64,000 nt of DNA from Rhea pennata. Taxonomy: Eukaryota > Chordata > Aves > Rheiformes > Rheidae. The DNA is taken from NCBI RefSeq assembly GCF_028389875.1, contig NC_084671.1, positions 28,577,083 to 28,641,082 on the forward strand. Direction: 5' to 3'. The notes beneath the pieces are model-generated. The model was not told where the DNA came from. It was given only the letters and a program-made list of their open reading frames with translations, and did no database searches. A program made the translations under genes and the position numbers. Below are positions 1 to 47,744 of this stretch, piece by piece. Within the stretch, counting starts at the first letter, position 1; the number at the start of each line of letters is the position of its first letter.

Positions 1-3000
1 CGATGCTAGCCCCACGGCATCCCTGCACCACATGTGGCAGGAACAAGTCCTGCACCTTTAGCCAAGGACCTATGTGGCTTGAGTCCTGCTACCTGTGAAG
101 GACCCCTGGGCAAACTCACACTGTACTTCAGTTTGCTCCGCTATATAGAGAGGCAGTAGCCCCATATACCCTACTCCTGCTGCAGGGTGTGGGTGCACTT
201 GTTGGGAACACCTGAGCAGAAGACGGGTGCAGATGCATCAGTCAAGATATTTCCTAAAGCTATTGATGTCCCCGAAGGCCTCTGTAGGGCCTTCAGAGCA
301 CAGCTCTGGTCACCCACAAAGAGGAGTTCAAGCCAGGACAGGCTCCGAGTGGCTGCCAGGAGGAACTGGGCTTGCTGGCTCAGTTCTGCAAGGCTCAGCC
401 CCAGCTCCCAAAAGAAGCACTGCAGCACGTGAGGGGAGCCCTGTTGCAATGCAGTCAGCCCAACCAGTTCAGTGGAGGCAGGAGCCATCTGTGCTACCAC
501 CTCTCAGGAACCGCTGGTAATCCCTAGGACAACCTTCTTAAAGAGCAGCTGGACCAAGACAAGAAGAAGAAAGAGTCATCCATCTCTCAGCAGCTCCGGA
601 CAGAAAAATGACCTGGAAATAGCTGTTGTGTCCCTGTGTGCTACTTGGTAAGACCAAGCACCCAGAGCCATGCTTGGGCAGCAGCTCTGTGGGTGCCCCA
701 TGCCAGACTTCTCTGTCTTTTCTTTTGCTAAGGTGCCCCAGAGCCTGGCCAGGAATGGGGCAAGCAGGACACTGCTCATCAAGGTGCAAACTTCATCCTG
801 TGGGAGGATGGAGCTCAGCTTATGATTCTACGATTCCCAATCTGTCCAGCGCCCTGTCCCACTCCAGCACATCTGGGATTTGACCTCTCCAGCCCCTCAC
901 ACTTTCTGAGATTCCCCCCAGCTCTGCTCCAGCTCTTTTTTCCCCTGGATTAGGCTCTGGACAACTAGTCTGCAGGCAGCCCCGGCAGGCAGGCTGGCAG
1001 CAGGGAGAGTGCACGCAGAAGTGCCCAGTGCACCCAAGCACCCGGCAGGAGCATGACACAGGCCTGCGTGGAGCCCTGCAGGAACTGCTGGTGTTTTCAC
1101 ACGGTGGCAGATGGCTGGGATTAATCCAAGCCAAGTCATCTTGTGATGCGCTGGCCTGAAACATGCAGAAGTGTAAAATCGGGCATCCTACCCACTCGTC
1201 GCCTAGAAAATCCCTGTAGAAATCAAAGCCGGGGGGGGGGGGCTCCCCAGCAACTGCAACAGCTGTCTTGGGACCACTGCACCCTTCACCTGTTAGCATT
1301 AATACACGTTTTCCCCCTTAATATTTTTTGGAAGTGGGGGTGATAGCATTTTCCTTACTTTTTTTTTTCCCCTCCAAAGCTTGGTTTGTTTAACCTTAAA
1401 TGAGGGGAGCAGGCTTTCCCAACGGTGTGCGCAACGGGACGCCTGGCCCAATAGCGCCAGGAGTGGCGGCCACCCGCGTCACACTGCCTGGGCATCGGAG
1501 GCTGTGAACAGCCCAGGCTCCTTGGGCCGGCACCACCACGTTTCGGGCCTGGGCCCCAGGGCTGCAAGCAGTGACGTGTGGGCCAGGATTTGGGAAGCCC
1601 GCAGAATACCCTCGCGTTGATGGCAAAGCCGGGTCCCTGTGAGGCAAACTTTCCACGGTGGTATCCACATAATCCCAGGGCTGTTGATCCTAACTGAGTC
1701 CTGCTGTTGTTTTCTCCTCCGTTTCAATCCTTACATAATATGTTCCTTGGCCCGTTTTCAGTATTAAAATGTACCTTGCAATAATTACAGTGGAGGATAT
1801 TTATATTACATTTGTATGGAATAAAACATAAACTCTTTGGAACCGGGGTTCTGATTTCTGTGTCTTCCAAGCATCAGGAGCTGCTGACGTCCCTCCCCAC
1901 CTTTAAAAATCGTCAGGACCTTAGAAGTACTCGGCGAGGCTGCAGCTTGTGGCTGCCTGCATGCCAGGCACCCGCAGGGCACCTGCGCCGGGGTGAAGAG
2001 CGGGCACTCTCCGAGCTTTTTCTCTTCTCTTTCCGCCCTTTTATCAAGGCCAGCATTTGCCCCTTGTATCACCCTGCTTCGCATGAGTGCCTGGTGCAAT
2101 GACTCTTCTGCTGGGATAAATCCGAGCAGCTCCATCAGACTAGGAGGGAATTTGGCCCTCTGCCTCCGACAGCGCTGGGTCGATCTGTGCCACTGTGGGA
2201 TGGGACCCTGTGCATTTAGCGGGGACGAGCAAACAGGTTATGGGTTGAAGCTGGAGGGTGCTGAAACATGGCAGGAGGACGCAAAAGCCTTTGCACAGAG
2301 CCTGAAAACGGTGTGGGAGGGAAAGAAGGGCACAGAGTTCGATGGAGAACTGCCCAAACCCTCAGGGACAAGGTATAAAACTAATCCTCTCCCCGCAGCC
2401 TGCCTGGAGGGGAGCAACGTGGAAAGACCACGGTGCCAGCCCATCCAGCGGCTCCTGCGCCAGCAGCGCCAGCAGCACAGCCAAAACGCTGGCGGCACTT
2501 CTGGGCCTGAACGCTCGCCCGGGTCCCGGCCACGCAGGACCCCCTGGCTGCGGAAACGGCTCCTCCGGGGAGACCAGGCAGGAGCCTTCAGCTGGGCTGA
2601 GCGAGGACGCACCGACACCTCAGTGCCCGGCTCAGCCCCAGTGCTTGGGGCTAATCCAGGGAAAGGAGAACCTACAAGGAATTAGGACTCCTTGCTGGTC
2701 TGTTGTTTCCAAGACTGTGCGTTTACAACAGTATTTCTTTTTTTTTTCAAGCTCCAGCTCTTGGAGTCAGGTGCCAGGGGAAGGCTCCCAGCTCCCAGCT
2801 CTTTAGTAAGAGGCCGTTTCCCAGCTGCCTGGCTGCAGAAAAGCAGCTTCTCCAAGCCAGAGGAAAGTGAGAGCAAAGCAAAAAAAAGGGGGGGGAGGCT
2901 TGTTTGTTTGTTTGTTTTCTGCAAAGTGGAGAATTTTGGGGCAGCCAAGCTCTGTGGAGTGACAAGCGGCCACGTGCGTGGAGCTGCCTTGCAGCGTGGG

Positions 3001-3422
3001 CCTGAGTTTCAAGCAGCGCAGGCTTGAAGCCGCCTGCTGCCAGGCAGCAATTCGCCCAGGAGCTGCCAGGGGGAGAGGAGGCGACATGTCCTTCTTTTCG
3101 TTTTAGATTTAAGCCAGAGCCTGACTGCAGCGGTTGCTATCCTAAAATAGCCACTGTCTGCTAAAACTCGCTTTTTAGGCACCTGCTCGGCAGCAGCCCA
3201 GAGCCACGCACAGGAGCGCAAAAGCAACACCCCTGCTCTACTGACGGGGAAACCGAGGCACGGCACCGGTGCACAAGCACCCTGCGGCGCCCCAGCAGCC
3301 CGGGGGACAGAGCACGCTGCCTGGCTCCTACTGATCCCTCTGTGTCCGAGGGCCCCGAGGGAGAGCCGGGGGGCCGCCTCGGAGCTGCGGTTGCTAACTG
3401 CCCCCCCCAAAGCAGCACCCCT
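1..3422. other. Upstream intergenic DNA, no supported gene
   Basis: No exon with flanking splice sites and a recognisable protein family was found on either strand. Short open frames are present, the longest about 230 codons at 1993-2685 (+), but their translations look like GC-rich noise without domain features. The stretch holds homopolymer runs (G at about 1231-1240, T at about 1360) and a short TTTG repeat near 2900-2916. A distal SNED1 promoter or an unrecognised non-coding RNA cannot be excluded. Confidence 0.6.
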
Positions 3423-3463
3423 TATCGATAATCGATTCGCGATGCACCAAGCGTACGCGATCG
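3423..3463. promoter_or_regulatory. Cluster of CpG-containing palindromes upstream of SNED1
   Basis: Five perfect palindromes, each with a central or internal CpG, are packed into 41 bases: TATCGATA (3423-3430), ATCGAT (3431-3436), TCGCGA (3437-3442), CGTACG (3452-3457) and CGATCG (3458-3463). They lie about 1.2 kb upstream of the SNED1 start codon, just before the CpG-rich block. TATCGATA is the insect DRE core and TCGCGA is the core of a vertebrate promoter motif (ZBED1/hDREF-like or TCTCGCGAGA-type). Regulatory function is inferred, not shown. Confidence 0.35.
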
Positions 3464-3710
3464 GTATTTTTGTACCAAATGAAACGCACGTTTAGGCCTC
3501 TTCACAGCCAGCCTCGCACAGGTCTTCCAGCTCCTTACCCTGCTTTGCCAGGAGAACTTGAGCTTTCTTGATAAAACGATTTGCTGATGATAAATGTGGC
3601 TCTTTTTTCTTTTTTTTTTCAGCGCAGACAAAGAGGCCCTTGAGCCTCAGGCATAACTTAAAACATCACATTCCTGAAAAGAATTTCCTGATAATATTTT
3701 TAGCACCTGA

Positions 3711-41545
<37,835 letters not shown>

Positions 41546-42700
41546 AGTAAGTCCCCGCTCCGAGCCCTCTGCAGACATGGCTAGGGGCAGCTCCTGCCCA
41601 GGGTGGCCAAGGCCAGGGCCCCCCAGAGGGAGCCGGGGGAGGAGGGGGGAGGCCACAGCGCTGGCCCGTGCCCCCGGGCTGGCCGGGCCGCTGCGCTGCT
41701 CAGGCTCGGCACGCGGGTGAGGGATCCCGGGTCTGGCTGGCGGTGAGAGCAGCGGATGGGGCCCTGCCCGCAGCGCTGCAGCCCTGCGGCCAGGATATTC
41801 GTGCACAGAAAGGGTCCGGGGCTCTGGCTCTCCCACACAAGGCTGAAGCCTTGGGGACAGCAGGACTCCTCGTCCCAGCCTGAGATGGGCACACGGGGAG
41901 GGAAGAGGCCGCGGCCAGGCTTTGGGGGGAACCGCTGTGCACGGGCTGCCACCAGCTCCTTCTCTTTCCGCTCCTCCGCAGGGCTCAAAGCAGTAGGAGC
42001 TTCGTCTTTCCACATCTACAGGCTTTTGAAACACCAGGAAGATCAGCTCTGCTCACTGGGTTGACCGCAGCAGGGGTGGGGTGGGGGGGGAACCTTCCTA
42101 CCTGGCGTCAGACCTCCCTCTCCTCCAGCCTGTCAGGGACACGCAGCCAGACCGGCGCGCCGAGCAGCCGCTTCCTTCCCTCCGCCTGGAGCAGCAGCGC
42201 CTTCGCTCTGGCTTGCCTTGTCCCGGACACCTCCCTGCCCCGCCACCACCACCACCACCCCCTCCAAACACACACACACCCCGAGGAGCTGAGCGCCAGC
42301 GTACCACGGCGGCCGGCTGGCCGCCCCGCGAGGCGGCCAGGCCCCGCTGGGCCCCGGCGGCCGCCCTGGGCGAGCGCCGGGCTCCGCTCCGGCACTTACG
42401 GGGCTCTGCCCAGCTCCCCGTCGACAGCATCTGCACCAACCTGTTTCGTAACCCAAGGTTATAAGATACCTATAACCCCCAAATAAAACAGTTTAACGCA
42501 GACCAAGAAGCCTTAGCCATGACCTGAAACTTGGCCCACAGAAAGCCGGTTGGAGGAGACCTTCCCTACGTAGGCGAGCTAGAAATTGTAAGCAACAGGC
42601 AGACCAGCGAGGCCAGAGGCAGCAGCGGAGGCACCGGCCTTTCTCCTGTACCCTAGTGGGTGGGTTGCAGGGGGCACTTAGGGCAGCTTCCCCTGCCTTC

Positions 42701-42724
42701 ATATATATATATATATATATATAT
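42701..42724 (+). repeat. TA dinucleotide microsatellite
   Basis: Uninterrupted AT alternation of about 24 bases followed by a T-run, within the SNED1 3' UTR. Confidence 0.9.
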
Positions 42725-43516
42725 TTTTTTTCCTTTGCTTCGTCAAGGATCCTTGCTTTTAACTGAATTTCCAGCTCAAAAAGCAACCCGGGAACGATTA
42801 AAAAGATGATAGCTGCAGAGCGAAGGTAGTTGAAGGTTGTCCCCGCTCTCATGCCGATACGAACTGTAACGACCTGCTCCAAGCCAGCGCGGGGAGCAGC
42901 CTCCGCTCAGCAAAGGCGAGAGCCCCCCCACCCCGCACCCCACAGCGAGCTGCCTGCAGCCTTTGCCTTCCTGCTGTCCCCAAGGAGGGGGGCCAAGAAG
43001 CCACCGCTGCGCTGGTAGGAGAGGAGAGGCCCGGCACGGCAGCCGCCCCACCGCATCCAGCAGAGCAGGCAAGGGAGGAAAAAAAAAAAAAAGAAAAAAA
43101 AAAGTTTAGCTTAGAAAGGTTCCTAGTTTTTGCGAGTTTGTATGACGACACTAGTTAAACCATAGATTTGTGTATTAACGTACACGGTGTATATGCTAAA
43201 TTAATACATACCAGAGATATATCATAGTTATGGTATAGAGTGTTATTTCCTGAGCAGGGCCGAGGGCCGCATCTGGTGGGAAGTTACCCCCGGAGGGGCT
43301 GCCCGGCCCAGCGTGGCACTCAGCCGGCCTCCCCTCCAGCTGGCACCGCAGGGAACTCTTACAAATACGGTCCTGTCACCCGGAGGATGCTGCTGGAGTG
43401 GAACAGGCCCAGGAGCTTGTACCGCTCCCGGCAGGCATCCTTGCCCTCCCGGCAGCTGCGGAGAGCGGCGCAGGCCGGGCCGGGAAGAGCAGCTCCCGGC
43501 AGCAGCCCGGCTGCGC

Positions 43517-43540
43517 AGGAGGAGGAGGAGGAGGAGGAGG
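43517..43540 (+). repeat. GAG trinucleotide microsatellite
   Basis: About eight GAG/GGA units, followed by a short GGT stretch, in the distal SNED1 3' UTR. Confidence 0.85.
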
Positions 43541-43955
43541 TGGTGGCAGCATGAGGAAGGGGCAACGCGTGCCTGAAAGAGCAGTGCAAGGAGCAGGGCG
43601 GGGGAAGGAATATACAGAAAAACCTGTTATCAGCCAGAAGGGAGAAACGTTTGGGCCGGATCCTTCTTTTGGGGCTCCGCTCGGAGGGCCCGTGTGTGGC
43701 AGACTGCCGTTTCGGGGCAGCCCCTCGGGCACCAGGGGGACCCTGGTGCGGCCGCCGCCAGCCTTCCTGCGCAGCCGGCGGGGAGAGCGGCCGCCCAGCG
43801 CCATCCCGGCCAGCAGCGTCACCAGCTCGGCACCGCCGCCAGCTCGACACCACCGCTTCCAGGCCCAGTGCAACCCCGCGGCCCCCGCCACCCCCCCAAC
43901 GCCAAATCCAGCGCGGTGGGTGACACAGCCAACAGGTTTTAACCTGGCTCTTTGA

Positions 43956-43961
43956 AATAAA
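43956..43961 (+). terminator. SNED1: Poly(A) signal of SNED1 (preferred)
   Basis: Canonical AATAAA followed within 30 bases by a G/T-rich element (TTGCTTGGTTTTGTTTTG), the standard downstream element. A second AATAAA overlaps at 43990-43995. Cleavage is expected near 43975-43990. Confidence 0.65.
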
Positions 43962-43995
43962 TTAGTTGCTTGGTTTTGTTTTGAATAATAATAAA

Positions 43996-44272
43996 AAAAT
44001 ACTTTATGGAAACTGGGTGTTTTTTAAAGCAGCTGGTGGGGGGGGGGGGGGGAAGGAAAGCGGCTCATTCGAGCAGCAACGCGTGTTCCCGGCCCCTCGA
44101 CGGCCGGAGGCTGCTGCTAGCTGGGTGCTTTCCTCTGCCAGCTCCGGCCCCAGCTCCTCCGAGTCCCCATGTCCCTGCAGCCCCCCCCCCCAACCCCAGC
44201 GGGATCCCACCACTGCCCCCGGCATCGCGGCGAGCAGAGCAGAGGAGGCGGCCGGCCGTGCAGGGCACGTGA
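43996..44272. other. Convergent intergenic spacer between SNED1 and MTERF4
   Basis: About 280 bases between the two opposing poly(A) signals. Holds a run of about 14 G at 44038-44052 and C-runs near 44181-44190. No gene. Confidence 0.6.
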
Positions 44273-44278
44273 TTTATT
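44273..44278 (-). terminator. MTERF4: Poly(A) signal of MTERF4
   Basis: TTTATT on the plus strand, read as AATAAA on the minus strand, about 165 bases past the MTERF4 stop codon. This implies a short 3' UTR. Confidence 0.7.
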
Positions 44279-44442
44279 GCAGCCCCGCGGTCAGCGGGAC
44301 GCGACCGGGCCCCTGCCCCATCCTCCTCCCCCCCCCCCCGCCCTGCCACGGCTCTCGCTCGCGGTCGGCGGTGGCCCAGCGCGGCCGGGGAGCGCCGCAG
44401 CTCTGCCCTGCGCTGTGGGAGACCTCTGGGACCCCTGGAGCA

Positions 44443-44808
44443 TCACCTCTTTGCACCTTCGCTGTCCGAGTCCTCATCTCCCTCCGCGTACAGCGCATCC
44501 CTGTCATCTTCCTCCTCCTCCTCCTCCTCTTCCATCTCTTCCTCCTCCTCCCGAGCCAACAGCTTCTTGAAGACCTCGTACTCCTCTGGGGTGGAGCGGG
44601 CCAGGCTGGCCAGGAAGTCTCCTTCCGGGAGGTGAAGGATCGCCTTCAGTTGGGGGGTGCTGACGGGGGTCTGGCCTTTGCGGGGGGGCTGGTAGAGGCC
44701 CAGGCGCTCCAAGAAGCCGTGCCGGTTCCTGAGCTCAGCGAAGGGCGTGCGGAAGAGCCGGGCCTTCACCATCGCCTTCTGCTGCACTCCCATCCTGAAG
44801 TAGGCGTA
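44443..44808 (-). CDS. MTERF4: MTERF4 exon 3: C-terminal domain and acidic tail
   Basis: Residues 168-288 plus TGA (44443-44445). Starts YAYFRMG and ends with a run of Glu/Asp encoded by an imperfect CTC/TCC repeat on the plus strand (about 44503-44553). The acidic tail is shared with human MTERF4. Confidence 0.93.
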   Translation of the reverse strand, partial: YAYFRMGVQQKAMVKARLFRTPFAELRNRHGFLERLGLYQPPRKGQTPVSTPQLKAILHLPEGDFLASLARSTPEEYEVFKKLLAREEEEEMEEEEEEEEDDRDALYAEGDEDSDSEGAKR

Positions 44809-45529
44809 CTGCGGGCGAGAGGCAGTGCTGGCCCCCACGAGATGCCCGCGCGCACGGCTGGGCTGTGCCAAACCGAGCCAAGCCGGGCCGGGCCGGGCCG
44901 GGCCGGGCCGGCGGCTCACCTGGAAGTGGTGGTGGAGGTGGCGCGGGTCCTGCAGCAGCACGCCGGGGCAGGTGCGCAGCACCTCCGCCAGCTGCTCCGC
45001 CGTGAAGAGGCAGCTCTCCCTCAGCAGCCGCACCACCGCCTCCAGCTGCCGCCGGGGCAGGCTGAAGAGGCTCGGGCAGCCGCCCAGCACGGCCGGCAGC
45101 TCACCTGGCGGGGGGCAGAGCGCGGCAGGCCGTGGGCGCCGCGGCCGGCCACCCCCCCGCCGCCTTTCCCTTCCCTCCACCGCCGCGGAGGCTCCCGCCG
45201 CCCCGGGCCCTACCTCGGCCGAGCCCCAGGCGCCGCAGGAGGCCGGCGCGGGCCTCCAGCTGCGCGGGCGGCAGCCGCAGCAGGCCGGGGCAGCCCCGCA
45301 GCGCCCGCCGCGCCGCCTCGCCGCTCAGGCCCAGCAGCAGGAGCTGCTGCTCCGCCGCCGCCGCCCGCCGCGCCTGCTCCTCGCTGAAGCCCAGGGCCAG
45401 CTGCGGGCCCGGCTCGCCGCCGCCGCCCGCCGCCGCGCAGCCCCGCCGCGGGCAGCGCCCGAGCGCGGCGGCGGCAGCGAGCGGCACCCGGCTCCAGGCG
45501 CGCAGCGCCAGCAGCAGCCGCCCCGCCAT
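44443..45529 (-). CDS. MTERF4: MTERF4 gene: mitochondrial transcription termination factor 4, three coding exons
   Basis: Mitochondrial mTERF-family protein that binds NSUN4 and directs it to the large mitoribosomal subunit. Three exons (316, 185 and 366 bases) encode 288 residues; human has about 381. Repeated Leu-rich mTERF helical motifs are visible: RALRGCPGLLRLPPAQLEARAG with LLRRLGLGRG, then AVLGGCPSLFSLPRRQLE and EVLRTCPGVLLQDPRHL. The C-terminal block YAYFRMGVQQ, RHGFLERLGLYQPP, KGQT and EVFKKLLAREEEE matches human MTERF4 and ends in an acidic tail. The N-terminus is Arg/Ala-rich and could be a mitochondrial targeting peptide. It is shorter than human by most of one repeat plus leader. 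The start at 45529 has context GCCATGGC. Tail-to-tail with SNED1, head-to-tail with PASK. Confidence 0.92.
44884..44912 (+). repeat. GGGCC pentanucleotide repeat
   Basis: Five to six tandem GGGCC/CCGGG units inside MTERF4 intron 2, ending about 6 bases from the donor of exon 2. Both strands are very GC-rich. Confidence 0.85.
44920..45104 (-). CDS. MTERF4: MTERF4 exon 2: mTERF repeats
   Basis: Residues 106-167, phase 1 in and phase 0 out, donor GTGAGC, acceptor CCCGCCAG. Encodes ELPAVLGGCPSLFSLPRRQ, VVRLLRESCLFTAEQL and RTCPGVLLQDPRHLHHHFQ. Confidence 0.93.
45214..45529 (-). CDS. MTERF4: MTERF4 exon 1: N-terminus and first mTERF repeats
   Basis: Residues 1-105, donor GTAGGG. Arg/Ala/Leu-rich N-terminus (MAGRLLLALRAWSRVPL) fits a mitochondrial presequence. 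Followed by LGFSEEQARRA and LLLLGLSGEAARRALRGCPG. Extremely GC-rich. Compared with human, about 20 residues between LGFS and LLGL are absent, so one repeat is compressed. Confidence 0.88.
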
Positions 45530-45530
45530 G

Positions 45531-45582
45531 GCGCGGCACGGCACGGCGCGGCGCGGCGCGGCACGGCGCGGCACGGCGAGGG
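45531..45582 (+). repeat. GC-rich tandem of GGCACGGCGC-type units
   Basis: About ten imperfect 5-base units (GGCAC/GGCGC) directly upstream of the MTERF4 start codon, likely in its 5' UTR. Confidence 0.75.
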
Positions 45583-46233
45583 GGCGGCGCCGCGCTCCGC
45601 CCCGGGGCCGCGCTCGGGGGCGGGTTTTTTCCCCCCGCTCACGCTCAGCCGGAGCTCGCTGTTCTCCTCCCGTTAGCCCGCGCGCCCCCTTGGGAAGGCC
45701 CTTCCCAAATTTCAGCGCGAAGCTGAGTCGCCGGGAATTGGAACCAGAAGCGGGCCCTGCCTCCGTGCCTTGGCTCAGCTCCGGCTGTGTTTTTCCCGTG
45801 AATCGGAGCAGTTAGGCAGTACCGCCGGGGGAGAGGCACACGCTGGGCTCAGCGCTGCTCTTTCAGTAGTTTAGGTGGCATTAAGAGAGTCGGTTACTTT
45901 TATCCAGCAAAGCCTGTATTTCTCCTCGCAGGGTCTCTATCTCACTACACAAAGTAGAGCTAAGAAGCGATTTTATTACTTACGTGTCAATATTTTGAAT
46001 GGGTCAGAGACAGTTCTCTTAGCTGAATCTAAATTTTCTTTCCAGTATCTTGTTAAAATGAAAGAATATTTTCCTAAAATTCTTTTGAGGATCAAGAGAG
46101 GACTTGGACAAAAGAAAAAGAGATGGGGGGGGGGAAAGCACATCATGGAAATTGCTGGGTTTTGAGGTAACAGCAAAAATTTTGTGCACACAAACTCCAA
46201 GCAATACCCAAATGGCAGGGAACAAACAAGATG
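45583..46233. other. Spacer between MTERF4 and PASK
   Basis: Contains the end of the MTERF4 CpG region up to about 45.85 kb, then a rapid change to AT-rich sequence. No gene seen; a G-run lies at about 46126-46134. Confidence 0.6.
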
Positions 46234-46239
46234 TTTATT
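46234..46239 (-). terminator. PASK: Candidate poly(A) signal of PASK
   Basis: TTTATT on the plus strand, AATAAA on the minus strand, followed on the minus strand by a T/G-rich element (CTTGTTTGTTCCC). It lies 1.5 kb past the PASK stop; earlier sites have not been excluded. Confidence 0.5.
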
Positions 46240-47744
46240 CATTTACTTTGAGGAAAGAGGGAAACTATGTATAAAAGTAAAAACAGCCACTAAAAATATA
46301 ATCTCAATTCTGAACAGCTAAAAAAATAGGCATTAAAATCCTTCACTTAGTGCTTTAAAACACATCCTATATAAACATATATTAGCTAGAAGCTTTTCTC
46401 GAGGAATCAGTGTAGCAGTTCAAGACTGCCCTGCCTAACACTAAGTGCAGAATATCAGAGACGTCGGTGAAGATTTCCTGCTCCCTCCTTGCCTGCATTC
46501 AAACACCGGTGTCCCCCTAGACGCCTCCAAACTCACAGCACTAGCAGCATTAGCAATGTGCCCAGGACAAGAAGAAACACTGTTCTTCAACAACCCCATT
46601 GCTGCCTGGGGCTCAACAACCAATTTCCCACTGACTGAACAAGAGCACTGAAATGATCCCTTCAGGACGGCTCTGCTCCCTCGGAGCACTGGGGGGCTCC
46701 TCAGCCGTGCAGAAGCAACCAGGCCAGATCCTGGACTGTGACGGGCATCAGAAGCCTAGTTCAGTAAAAGAGAAACACAGTCAGAACTTATTACCAAGTT
46801 CCTCACGTATGCTTTGTGTGCATCTAATTATCTTTTCTGGGGAAGAACAGAAACAATTGGGGTAAGATCAACAGTTTCTGCATACCGCAGCAGTCGGGGG
46901 GGGGGGGAGCTGATTTTTCAAAGGTTGTCCCATGAGACTACACAAAATGGTTCACATCACAAGCCTTCCTTACAGCGTTACTGCACTCAGAATTTCTCAA
47001 AAACTCCCATTTTCTACAAAAGAGAAGTGCTTAAAATTCATTTCTGTGAGTTCTTGAGTGGCAGTACGTGTCCTGCGGCAAGTGAGCTATCGTTCACAGG
47101 AAAGGACTTCTACTGCAGAGAAAGACTGCAGCGATGCCCGAGACCTGAGTCCTGGCACTCCAAAGTGGCGGCCGCTCCTTGCAGGTGGGGATCTGTGTGC
47201 TCACGGTCGGAGGTGTTCAAGCGTGCCTCACCCTCCATGTACCGAGCCGGGAGGGGGTAGCTGTCTCTGCGTGTGCGCTCACCAAAACCGTTTCTGAGCC
47301 TGCTGCTTTCTAGGGAGAAAGAGAAGCAGTGTAATAGCATTTAAGAATGAACTACAAGTCCCACTAGTCAACGAGCATAACTTCAAACTAAGCGCGTTTA
47401 GATATCAGATGATTTTACTTTGCATTCATAGAATCAGTAAGGTTGGAAGGGACCTCTGGAGATCGTCAGGAAACTGCTATGATTCCACATCTCCGTAAGT
47501 GCTGTGAGCTGAGTTTAAAGCTGGTCTGATTGGAATATTAGCCAAATGGTCAAAAATGGCAGTTCTAGGATTCCCTTAGCCTAAGCTGTCAATTCCAAAC
47601 AGCTGCAATTTCACTCACTTGCTAAAAGGACACACAATCTGCCCAACTCCTAGCTGAGCTGCAGGACATAGGATGGCTGTCCTCCCACCTCCTGAAAGCA
47701 AGGTGCTAACAGGAAGTTATCTTGCTAATCCGAGTTAAGCCTTT
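46240..47744 (-). other. PASK: Putative PASK 3' UTR
   Basis: Non-coding DNA between the PASK stop codon and the preferred poly(A) signal. Contains a short CR1 tail at about 47426-47475 and a G-run near 46890-46899. Extent is inferred from the poly(A) signal only. Confidence 0.45.
47426..47475 (-). repeat. CR1 LINE 3'-end fragment
   Basis: TCATAGAATCAGTAAGGTTG followed by GAAGGGACCTCTGGAGATC is the reverse complement of the avian CR1 3' end. The fragment is about 50 bases and lies in sense with PASK, probably in its 3' UTR. Confidence 0.85.

Larger units (their letters stand above)
41546..43985 (+). other. SNED1: SNED1 3' UTR, probably with one intron
   Basis: A consensus donor (GTAAGT, 41548) directly follows the stop, and a strong pyrimidine-rich acceptor (CTCCTCCGCAG) ends at 41981, giving a likely 434-base UTR intron. 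The UTR then carries a CCA repeat, a TA microsatellite, an AT-rich island at about 43.1-43.25 kb and a GAG repeat. AATAAA at 42482-42487 may be an early poly(A) site; the site at 43956 looks better. Confidence 0.65.
44800..45900 (-). promoter_or_regulatory. MTERF4: CpG-rich promoter region of MTERF4
   Basis: Dense CpG across exons 1-2 and several hundred bases upstream. No TATA box seen. A GC-rich tandem (GGCACGGCGC-type units) sits at about 45531-45582 in the presumed 5' UTR. Confidence 0.7.

Noticed and set aside
820-842. TGATTCTACGATTC, resembling the terminal repeat of a CR1 element.
   Set aside because: Only about 14 bases match and the flank does not resemble the CR1 3' region.
1993-2685. 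Open frame of 230 codons on the plus strand upstream of SNED1.
   Set aside because: No domain, no splice context and composition typical of GC-rich noise with Arg/Pro/Ser-rich text in several frames at once. Not supported as a gene.
42081-42464. Open frames in the SNED1 3' UTR as extra coding exons.
   Set aside because: They follow the conserved SNED1 C-terminus and stop, contain simple repeats (CCA, CA) and have no domain.
42482-42487. AATAAA as the main SNED1 poly(A) signal.
   Set aside because: No clear G/T-rich element follows it, unlike the signal at 43956; it could be a minor alternative site.
43966-45387. Plus-strand open frame of 473 codons antisense to MTERF4.
   Set aside because: It lies opposite clear MTERF4 exons whose splice sites and protein match are convincing; the antisense text is low-complexity.
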